From NCBI GenBank assembly GCA_014526335.1, contig JACTAT010000013.1, forward strand, positions 5,894,182-5,958,181: 64,000 nt of DNA, read 5' to 3'. The position numbers were made by a program, and so were the translations under genes. Below are positions 44,566 through 56,500 of this stretch, in pieces; the stretch's first letter is position 1; the number at the start of each line of letters is the position of its first letter. This DNA comes from Chrysaora quinquecirrha (lineage: Eukaryota; Cnidaria; Scyphozoa; Semaeostomeae; Pelagiidae). The notes beneath the pieces are model-generated. The model saw only the letters and a program-made list of their open reading frames with translations, ran no database searches and was not told the DNA's origin.

Positions 44566-47500
44566 CTCTGCATATAAAGCACCTAAAACACCACCGGCCA
44601 GTAACACAAGAAACATATCCATGAATAAGGATTTGATATATCTGAACATTAAAACCCATTCACGTTTGAGAAATACAATGAACTGCAAAAATACATTTGG
44701 CATTGGTCGATCTTGGTAAGCAGCTGAAAGAGATATAAAACATTCTGTTACGATAATGGAACTTAGCAGCATGCATTGGCGTTTATCAGAAATGGGCGTT
44801 TATCAGACATGGGCGTTTATCAGACATAAGCGTTTATCAGACATGGGCGTTTATCAGACATGGGCGTTTATCAGACATGGGCGTTTATCAGACATTGGCG
44901 TTTATCAGACATGGGCGTTTAATAGAGACTGTGCATTTATTGAAACGTTCACTTTAAGCAAAAAAAGCATAATTAAAACTTCACTGTACGTTGCAATCGT
45001 TGAATTGTAAGCTAGTGGACGTAAAATCTATTAAACTATTTTGGCAAGTTTACTAAGTTTACGGAGCATCGTTTTTGCTTCAAATACGTGATGACAAACA
45101 GAACATATCAAATAATATGTCTTCCTATCTGTGTTTTCTGTAATGTCATAGGACCTTTATTTAAAACGAAAAATACCGTTGTCGTTTTTATCTAGATTCT
45201 CCATTTCAGCCCCATTCTCATAGACCAGACCACCTGCATCTGCATCTTTTTCTGGTTTCTCTGTGTATTTTTCAGTCGGTCCCACATGGTCTTCCCATGC
45301 CTCGAACAGGACTCTAGGATTGAATTCTTCGTCACCCTTGTGTGTGACTCCACCAATCACATCCATATAGAAATCAGCCGGATTGACTTTCTCAGGGGTG
45401 ACATTTCCAAGTTTCTCGAAGTAGTCCTTTGCACCGTCAACATCACCCTGGTAGACTGTTCTACCACCGGGTCCAAGGAATAGGAGTTTGTGGAACATGC
45501 CTTCAATGAAAAATTTCAGTAATAAAAGATTTTTCAACGAGTAGCATATCGCTATAGATGGGATTCGAACCTGGATTGCATGACCAGAGAGCCAACGGCG
45601 TTCCACTGAGCTCAGTGAAATCGCCGAGTGACCCTTCAAGTCATACAGCCCAAGGCTGTCCTTCCGTTTGACATTTGTGTTTTGGCTAAATTGAGCCTTC
45701 TTCAGTGTCACATATTTATATATATTGTCATGAATGGTGAACACTAGGATAGATTTTTAACAAGTGGAATACCACAATAGGTGGGATTCGAACCTGGACT
45801 GCAATTCCAGAGAGCCAGTGACATAGAGCTCAATGTAATCGCCGAGTAACTCTCCAAGTCATGCAGCCCAAGGCTCTCCTCCAGTTTTACTTTGTGTTTC
45901 GGCTATTTTGAGCCAGGCGAACCAAAGTCCTTAATCACCCTAGATGCACGAGAGGCATGAGTGAGTACCCATCAGAAGACACTTAAAACTGTAATATCGA
46001 AAATGTAATACATATACCTAAACGTAGCACTAACAATGAACGTTTCCTGGAATATATTGTGCCTTTGCAAAATGAACTGAACTTGCTAAAAACCCTTAAA
46101 TATCATCTAGCCCAATCAGGATTCTTTCGCTTTATAAGCATTCAAATCGTATGGACTAAGCCAATCAAGGTTAGTTCAATGTGAAAATGCAAATAAGATG
46201 ACTTACTGAATATCTCAAATCTTGGCTGATGTATAACGCAGACAACTGTCAAGCGTCCGATTTCTGCCACTTTTCTCAGAGCTCTTAGAACAGATAAGCT
46301 TGAAGTACTGTCCAAGCCACTAAGTAGAAATAAGGAACAAATATCAAAGACAAAGTTAGTGAAATTACTATATTCTCGGATTACTCCTAATTTTTTAGTC
46401 AGATCTGCTACAGTATACATACACTCACAAAAAATACAACAGCTGCTGAAAACGCTAGGCTGATCAAAACAACATCGAATTAAGCCATAATTTTTACGGG
46501 AGAACGAGATCTCTTGCAATGTCTGCGAAATCTTCCAGCTTCATTGACAGGAGGTTTTGGAGGACAGCAAAACCTGCCGTTTTCAGCAGGTGGTACCAAA
46601 AAATACGTTCCGACGTCTGCTGAAAAAAGAAAGCGTCTGCTGAAAACAGAATGTGACCAAAAAATACGCCCTTAGTGTCTAAGGATCAAATATTTGAACT
46701 CTCTTCCTCATAAAATTAGAGCATTTTTAGCAACTATATATTATATAACGACAAAGCCCTCTGGGTGTATGCATTGGCTCTATCTGTTACCTTTTAACAA
46801 ACCCTGTAACAAATAACATTATTTTGTAGATATCATCTTCTGGGCGAAGCTACGAAGCAAGAGTTTATGTGAGAGATTACGATGCCTTGTATGCAAAGTT
46901 ATATACACAGAATACCAACCTCGTGGGTTCATCAAGGAAGAGTAAGGTAGGATCTGCGATCAATTCCATTCCGATGTTTACTCGCTTTCTCTGTCCACCG
47001 GAAATTCCTCTAGTTTCCTAGGTGGATAAAATTCAAGAAATCATTTCTCTCTTAATCAGAAGCTCCTTTAGAATGAACGGAATGAACATACATCCATAAG
47101 ACAGTAAATAGCGAGGTTTCGTCGCTACTAAGAATTTTGTATTTTCATAACATTCCTGGATGCGATGACCCACTGATAAACGCTGTCTCGCTGGCTCTAG
47201 CGAATCTCGCGGCGATAAAGATAATTTCTATACTTTAAACATCTGTCTGAATGAGGAGCAATTATTTGAAAATTCATGAATCAACTAACGTTCTGACGAA
47301 AACTAAGTTTTGCAGCAACCAGCAAGAGGTGTCTCTTGATTCCTTCAATCAAGAGCTTGCACGTTCACTATACAGGAGTGTCTCTGGCACCCCTTCCTCG
47401 AGGCAGGGAGCTTATTCGAACGGCATCAGAGCAAAATAAGTAAAAATGACCCTAATAATTTTATTCGATAAAAAGCCGAGCTTTGTATAGTGAAAAGCAG

Positions 47501-50500
47501 CCGCTTTTTGTGGCTTGACGCAACATATGGCCATAGCTTAAAGGTGGATTTCCAATTCAAAAAAATCTTCGCGTGTCGACATGTCGACACGAATCAAAAC
47601 TATTCTGCGAAGTACGGTACACTTCGCCGTATCGATTTTGAAAGTTCACTGCAAGTCAACTTTTTCACGGAGTTCGCGTATCACCGAAATATGGTGAGCC
47701 TAGAACCCTTTGTTTTCACTGTTTTGATTTTAAAACTAGAAGCAAAGTCCTTCGCACACTAAGGAGAGGTATCATCGATGTTTTTCATAGCAGCAAAAAA
47801 GAGAAACGAAAAGAACAGCAGATTGGCGCGAAAAATGTATTTGGATATGCCTACTGTGTCAAGTTTCCGATTGGTGTCTATACCCGTATCAATGTTGTTA
47901 TGTTGAAATCCGCCCTAAGGCAGAGAGAGAAAGAGAGACAAAAAATTTCCTAGCCTCCCCGGTGAATAGGGCTTTATTAAAACATGAATACTAAGATTAT
48001 ATTTGAGAGTTTACCTCATCTCCAATTGGAACATCCTCCACATGAGCTATCTCCAATAACTGCAAAACCTTATGTAAAGAAAACGTAGAGAGTTAACACT
48101 ACTTAACGCGTGGCGGTCTCCAAGACAGACACGAGGTAATAACACACACATGGTTGGCAGTATTTGGGATCGTATTAGGCTGAACTCAATACAGTATAAT
48201 AACTAAGGATGACACACTTGTATACGAATACTTGCCCGCCACCACACTACATATCTTGAAATGTCATAGCTCGGTGCTGAACGCGTGAGTCCTTTGTTAA
48301 TTTTCACTTACTGTACCAAATGAATACGTTAGGATATCTACTAAACTTGACTTCCATTCGTAATTACAACGATATGCTTTTGAATGCAATAAAAAATACT
48401 TAACATAAGCAGAAAGAAAAGCAAAGAGTTACATAAATCTGAAATTATGAAAAGTATAAAAATTAAAGGCAAAGTAAAGGCAAATAGATTTTACAACAGG
48501 ACTTTGTGGATAAATAAATTTTTTTATAACTAATTTTATAAAAGTTAGTCAAAAGTGTGGTTGGTTCACTTGAGCATGTTATGATTGAGGTCGTTGGGGA
48601 ACGCTTTATCAACACCATCTAACAAAAGATTCAACAAAACCTAATAAGGAAGACAAGTGTAACCACGTGGTTGAACCAAAGAATATATTCCTTCATTGTA
48701 TGGAAGAAGCGTGAATGTGGTATGATATTGCTATCAGACTTACATGTTTTACTTTGGTGCGAATGACTTCCGTGTCTGTTGATGATGGAAGTCGCAATCT
48801 TCCTTGGTATAGAAGTACTTCCTTTACCGTTAGCTTCCGGTGCATTGTGTCTTCTTGTGGTACAAAACCGGTGACTTTTCGGTATTTTTGGATTGAGCTG
48901 ACCGGCTGACCATTAACTTCGATTATTCCTCCCAATTCCTACGTTCAAATCATTCATATAGTATATAGTGCATTTAATGTAATTTCATCAGAAAATAACT
49001 CATATGCGATAGCGACATAGCTGAAACACAAAATTCAAAAAGTGGGAGAGCCTTGGGGTTGTATGACTTTGAGAGTTACTCGGCGATTTCTTTGAGCTCT
49101 ATATAGCTCAGTGAAAACATCGTTGGGCCTCCGGTCATGCATTCCAGGTTCGAATCCCATCTATTGTTATATCAATTTGTGGGAAAACCTATCCTAGTGT
49201 TCGCCATTCATGACAAGTATATAGAAAGGCCGCCCATACCGTGCCACAGACGCAATCCTTTACGGAGTATACGTTCTATACTTCATAGAGCATCGGGTCT
49301 GTAGCGCAGACTACCCATGGGCGTATTACAACCCGAGAGACTAATCACACAGTGCGTACGGCACATTACAACGTCACTGAAAAGTTTTCATAAACATCAG
49401 GCCAGTTATAATTTAAGTTAAAATGAACTAGATGGTTATACATAACTTCCTTCTGTCTGCAATCAGTACCTCGTTTAAGGGACCTTTTCTGGGTGGGCAC
49501 TCCATTGTTGTTTTAAGGAAAGGGACAAAATACTATTTTTCAACACAACAGGAAAGTTCAATACAAAAGCAAATGTCCCCCTAGTTAGTATGTTTAAAAA
49601 GGCCTTGTCTGCAATGCTGGCTCGCTTCGCCAAGGAAAGATAAACGTTCAAAGGAAGATGCATAAAGTTCTATACGCGAGAAAATGAAACGTCTACTCAC
49701 TCCATAGTACGCTTTGCCACTAAGAGCGTTAAGAAAGGTAGTTTTCCCTGCTCCAGATGGACCCATTACTGCTGTCACTTCCCCACTATTAACGCACCCA
49801 GTGACACCAGATAAGACAACTTTCTTGTCTCTCTGAAAAAATAAATATATGTACGTTGATTTATAATTTTACAAACATGGTGAATGTGAAATGGTGTATT
49901 TGGCGCTAGTCGCTAAGATCTCAGTTGTAGGTTAACTAATCAAGACTTCGACCCTGGCTGTGACGCTACCGTAGCTGGGGCTCCACCACGACCTCACTGA
50001 GCTTCTAAGTTCTTGAAACCGCGAGCCAGCTGGAATATACCAATAGACCATGACGCAACAGCACCTTCACATGAATGCATAATCTATTTGAAAACCAAGT
50101 TTACATCGATATAGTATACTATACAATATCTGATTGATTATTTGAATATGGCATGTACGCTACAATAACAGATTTTACAGAACGAAAGAGTTATTCTTCA
50201 GAGTGAGCTGGCATGGATTTGTACATGACGCTAATAACAACCTCTTCTGTGATTGTTACGTTGGCTTAGCCGATTGTTCTTGAATATGGTGCATTTCAGC
50301 CGAAAGATACTGTCGCCAGAATAAGACTCTGCGATAAAACATGACTAGGCTGAAATTCCCAGAATAAAAGGAAAAGCTTATCGTAAGCCTGTCACAGCGA
50401 CGTCTAACCGTAAAGCTAGCCTTCGCTCGGCAAAGTCTGAGATAAACTGGGCCTCGCCGGGCAAGTGTGGAGGTGAAAAACTGGAGAAAATTCTACGACA

Positions 50501-53500
50501 TCAGAGCACTAAGCTTGGCCTCCACTAGCATGCGTATACCGTTTTTCTCGAATAGAAACCGCGACTTGAATTTATTTTCCTTCTTTGCGAGGATGACTTT
50601 AACTCGAGGGCGGCTTCTATTCCAGTTGATGATGACATTATTATAGGCCAAACGCAGGAAAAGTCACTATCTTCTACAAATACATTGCAATTTTGTTACG
50701 TTAATGTGGCTTCTATTTAAGAGTGGCTTCTATTTGGGGGTGCTTTTTATTCGGGAAAGGCGAGGAATAGAGGAAACATCTGTGAACACACTTGAAAGCT
50801 TTTTTGTCTGTCACTCCGAAGTTTTGTACAAGCCAAAGAAAAATACAGCGCGGCAAGGCTAAAGGTCCAGTGGTATGGATATTGATGTTCAAAAAAGCGA
50901 CCGTCCGGTGGTGCATATTATGCGTAAGATACCTCTATCATATTGAAACATTAACTACTTACCGATTTGAGAGTAAGACTAAGCCCTTTGAAGCCAATAT
51001 CGATAGTATATGATTTAGGCACAATCTGACTGCTATCAGTAGCATCAAATGCACTGGTATTCACTGCTACTCCACGTAAACCGGCTGAGATATTAAATGC
51101 TCGACTAAAACTTCTGTCTCTTCTGGAAACTTTCTCACTGTAATACCTGTACCAGAATTTGACATCTGCTCGATGTATGTACAGTTGGTATGCCAGTATT
51201 ATCAATACCAATATGAGAGCAGCGAGTAAAGGTCCAGAAGCATTTTTCAGTGGTGCTGACTCTCCCTTTCTGCAGCTTGTCAATAGCTATTTTGTAGAGA
51301 AAATAAAGGATAAAAATTAAACATCATGCCTAACTTTAAAGAACATTTTGTCACGAAATTTTGTTTTGTTGACCACGCCCTTTATGTTGGCTATGAATGC
51401 GACCAACGCCCTTCTTAGTACACAAAGTTATTAAAAATTTTTTTTTTATTATACACTATATCATTAGATACATGGTCTACAATAAATAGGACATGACAAA
51501 TAGTTATCTTTTATATCTCAATCAAAGAGCTGGCGATTGAAGAGGTTATTTCAAGGAACTGAATGTTGTTGCTTCCATAAATTAAAATATCGGCAACATA
51601 GTTATTCTATCTGAATGATGTTTCAAACCCATTTATCGATTGTATTTGAATGCATATGGGTTTCTTGTGTCTACTTGTCAGAGAAATGCGTTATTGCAAA
51701 CGAAACACAGGAAATGAAAGAAAATTTTTTGCAAAATGAGGTGAAACGTTTCCAACGTACAAAATTTCCACTATTGGAGTTTCTTACATTTTTGGTCATT
51801 CGAGAGACTGGGTTTCTTATAAAGGGTTTCTTATAAAAATAAAACGTCTATCACTTAAAATTAGGTATGCAAGACATGGACAAAACTATGATCAAGAGGG
51901 TATAATGGCGTAGAAAAAATTCAAAAGTTCTAGAAGCAGGCGCTTTCCTAGCGCTTTTCTTCGAGAATTAAACCTTTTTTGAAATAAGCTCCCGTTTTTC
52001 TTGAAGCAAAAACGTAGACCACATAATACGAGTCGTGACGAAAGCTGATCTATAACATAACAAAATAGTAACTCCCTCGTCGAGCTATCTCTTAATTATT
52101 CAAATTGGTTCCTATATCCTTCACGAAGCAATCTCTTGACATAAACACACACAATCTAACGAACTTTAAAACTAAAATTACAACCGGAGCAAGCTATAGT
52201 AAAGGATTTTTCAGAAAAAAAGTATGGTAATGTATAAAAACACTCAGCCATCGCAAGATATTATATTTCAATAGGTTTAATAGCGATCAATCTCTGGAAA
52301 GTTAACGATTTTATTGCGGTAGACTGCTGTTAGAACCATAATCTTTGTTAAGCTTATACTAATAGGAATTTTGACACTTGCTGGAAAAAGGATACAATAG
52401 GAACAGGGGTATAACAGATTAGAATAAATTGAAAACCCTGATTTATTTCTCAATACCATCTTCAGGTACTTTTTAAATTTCAATATGAAACATGACTGAA
52501 AACTTTTGTTCAGAATATCTGCAAAATACTTACGGGCAAGCAAACGAATCCACTGTCCGTGCTGGGCAGAAATGCTTATCTGGACAAAGTCGGATGATGG
52601 TAATTGAATTGGGACAGTAATTTCGTTCAATATATTTGCGAAATACTTACGGGGCAAGGCAAAGGATCCACTGTTCCTGCTGGGCAGAAATGATGACGTG
52701 GGCAAATTCGGATGGTAGTTGGATTGGGACAGTAATTTCCTTTCGGACATGGATCGGGCTGTGATCTGCCTGGGCACACGTAAACAGGAGGATTTCCAAG
52801 GCGAGTTGGTGGTACAAGTGTCGCATTCTTTGAATGGGGTTTTCTGCAGCACAGTCCCATTTGACTGCAAAGAGATGCTGATTTCTGGAAAAATAGCTAA
52901 CACGTATCCATTAAACATGCTTCTTTAAAATTGAATCCAATTTATAAGGGACTACTTCGGCGAACAGCTGCCATTGTGGAAATTTTCTAGACGAATCTGA
53001 AGACATGAACCAACACTATTATCATATTTAAATTCAGCACTCAAACATTTAGCTTTGATATAAAAATGTATACGACCCTAACAGGGTCTCGATACCCTTC
53101 CATTGATAACTTGCTACTTGCACATTTATCTATGCTGGGACATCGAAGGCTTTAAACATGTTTTAAATTTGAAGCCGTAAAGGTGTATTTAGCTAATGCC
53201 AGTTGCAAAGATCTCAGGAGTGGATACAACACCAGGGTGAATGGGCCTCTACGTGATACTACGCTGTCCATATTCAACTCTGGTATCGGCCTTGTCTATT
53301 CGCAATTTGATTGGTTGTTCAAACAATGGAAATTTCAAGTGACCTCACAGTTTCTTCAAAATTTCACACCAAAATAGGCCCAAAAATATGCGAAAAACAT
53401 GTATAAAAATCAAACAATGATGCTACGAATTGTATTTTGCCTTTCCATCAATGAAATTCTATGCATATCCTTGCTTAAAGCATCTACTTTCTGAATTCAC

Positions 53501-56500
53501 ATCTTGTTTTGATGCCTAGGCCAAAATTGCCAGTATTTTGGCAGATTTTTGTGGCCGGTACCAGGGCCAAAATCGATTTGACGGTTGAGATTCGTAGAAA
53601 TTCGATTTGGAACCTGGGGATGAGGTTGAAGTGGATAAACCAACGAGACTTTGACCCTGGCTATTGACTGTACTGTAGCTGAGGCTCGGAAGCTCACTGA
53701 CAACACACAATGGTTAGTCACATAATTTGGAAAAAACGATGACAACTTACGGCTTTAGGAACTTCAGGTTTGAGTGGGTCGCAGTAAGCTCCTTTTGGGC
53801 ATGGCAAAATGCAAACTTGAAGCTCTGGGCAGTAGAAACCTAAGAAAAAGAAAGAACTGCATGAGATGTGAAGTTGTTGTGAAGTTGCTGGTTTTGAGTC
53901 TACTGTTAGCCAAGGGCTACTCAGTCGACTTTACACTTTACCCCTGTTCTGGATGCATATAGCATATAGCAGGATGCAGCCACACACGGCGCTCTTAACA
54001 ATTTGCCCAAGGTTGTTATCTCTGTAATCACAAGTGGAAAGACCGTGGCTCGAACACACAATATTTTCGTTGTGAGTCCAGCACGCTAACTACTGCGCCA
54101 AAGAGACCAAAGAGATAATCGAATAGGATGAAATAGAACTGAGTGCATGACATAAAATTTGTCACTTTGTTATTGGACTAAACTGAAGTCCTCCAAACAG
54201 GTTTAAAATGGGTAAATAGTATTAGCAATCGAGGAAGACGAACTATCGATCAAAGCAAAGATTACTGGACAACCGGGCTGGTTGAAGGACACTCGAAAAT
54301 TGGAATTTGTGGTATTGAATGCAAGTACAAAGCTTTGGAAATTGTGGCTACGCAGTGTTCAAAGACAAACAGATAGCAATGATGGTAATGAGAGGATGAA
54401 GCTACGAGAAAACAAGTTCTTGCCATGCTACGCAATTTCATTACTAAAATGAAATACAAAAGTCCAAGCACGTCGTAGCTGTTGGAGTAAATTTGTGATA
54501 AGAAAACTTTGAGAGTTAAAGTGCAAATTAATATTAAAATTGCTGAATTGGACTAGTTAGGGCGTGTTCTCCTAAACCATTTCTTTTTTCTGCAGCCTTC
54601 CTCCTTTCGGAATGTGCGTTTTTCGGAGCCATCCTTCCGAAAACGGAAGGTTTTGGAGCTCTCCGAAACCTTCTGCTATCAAAAGCAGAAGGTTTTCGAG
54701 AGTTTTGAGAGATTCACGGTTTGAAGTTCGAAAGTTCGAAAGAGACGTCAATTTTACCAGTTGCCAGGATACATTTCATGAATTGGCCTGGGGACGAGGC
54801 AAGCAAGTTATTTGGCGCGAAAAGATTTCCAAAATTCCTGTTTCTTTAAAATCATGGATTCTGTTTTTGGACGCATTGTGTTTTCGAAGTTCGGACGGTT
54901 TCGGAGGTTAAGACGAACACGCCCTTTGTATATCACGTTGTTTCAGAATCGAGTCGTTTGGTGCATCTTTATACCTAATGATAAGCGAACACAACAGTAG
55001 ATACATAGATTATATATGCTAATCAACAACAGAATGAAAGTTATGAGAATATCTACCTGGCGGACACTGACGCACTGTGTTATTTACGGAAAGATAGAAT
55101 CCTTGTGCACATGCTTGCGTATCCCATGGAGGCGAACATGGAAACTTGATCACTCGTAGGTTTGGAGGGAGCGAACTGCTTGCTGGTGTGACCGAATTGT
55201 TTGATGGTATCATTACTCTGGGCTGTTGTTTTGGTGGAATGGGTTTAGTTGAATTGCATATCTGTATACCGGTGCAGCAGAAGGCAGCGTATTTGACTGG
55301 ACAGCATCCAAAAGGAGGTGGCCTTGGTGATTCTATGGAAAGATAAATTGTGTGTTTAAAATGTATTATCACATAAGAGCCCTCTTGGCGACATCTAGAA
55401 AGATTTCGTTTAAATTAGGTAAATAAACCGCCGCATCACGTTAACGATTGGCTGTTTTTGTTAATGCAGAAGAACCAACAAGCTTTCTTGTTTGCGGGAA
55501 TGGCTCGACCTCGCGAACTACCTCATTAGTAGAAGATAAGCAACGTTTGCTATGAAGCACGCGAAAATTAGGCCCAAACTCAGTTAAAACCAGTAAAAAA
55601 TGCACAAATGAAGCCGGAAAATTTTACATTTAAAACAGTCGTTAAGGTGTTAAACTTTAGGATAGCCAAGTAGGGCACGGGAGTAAGTAGGTCGGGTCAC
55701 CCCTCCTCCAATCATCGTCATGATAGGTTTCATACTCGCGTACGGCCTAAATCCAACGTAAAAGTTTCGTAAGATACCTCTCACTTATATTTTCAACCAC
55801 ATCCTTTTGCCCATCCAGTGTTTGACCTCTTGCTACACGACTGATATTACAAAAAATGGTTACATCTGAGAGTACAACTTCTCTCATAAACGAAAGTATC
55901 TATGGAACCTTGAGGACTAGCCCTATTTTCCAAGTATGAATACAATTTCTCAATTGCTCAATACATTATGCCTCGATATTCTTCTCAGTTATTGTATCAG
56001 ACAGGTTCCCATGTGAGGTTGATATTGTTTGTAACCCTATTGTAATGTAGGTATGGCGGCAGGCCCCGAATTTAAGCTAATTCACTGAAGAAGATCATAG
56101 ATGAAAACGTTGAACATGGAAATCTATATTTCCCTTTTTTCAAAGTATACATATGCGTCTGAAATAGTTGGCCTTCATTTAGTGGGGCCTGTCTTTAACT
56201 AGTGCCCAATTCCCTGCACTGCCCATTGTTAGTTATAAGGTGCGTTTGCAGGTGACGCTGATGCAGTGCAGCGAGACATAAACAGTTTTGCAATATATGT
56301 GGTCCCAATGTTTCTAGCCATTGTACACTATCTTGAAACTTTTAGGCCGAAATTAAGTAATCATAACAAACTCAGCTTAAGAAGCAGTGACAATGGCTGT
56401 AGATAAGTCTTTATAATTCGTAGGAAAAGATAAAATGATAATGGCAACCACACTTTTCAAAAGAACAGTAGATAAACAGAGTGTTTTGTTTAAAAGATAA

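Noticed and set aside
45540..45660. Possible functional tRNA gene suggested by GGTTCGAATCCC
   Set aside because: The cloverleaf arms do not pair and the same sequence recurs with a shared tail, so it is a SINE.
54612..54911. 99-codon forward frame
   Set aside because: Lies within a MITE with inverted ends; composition only.
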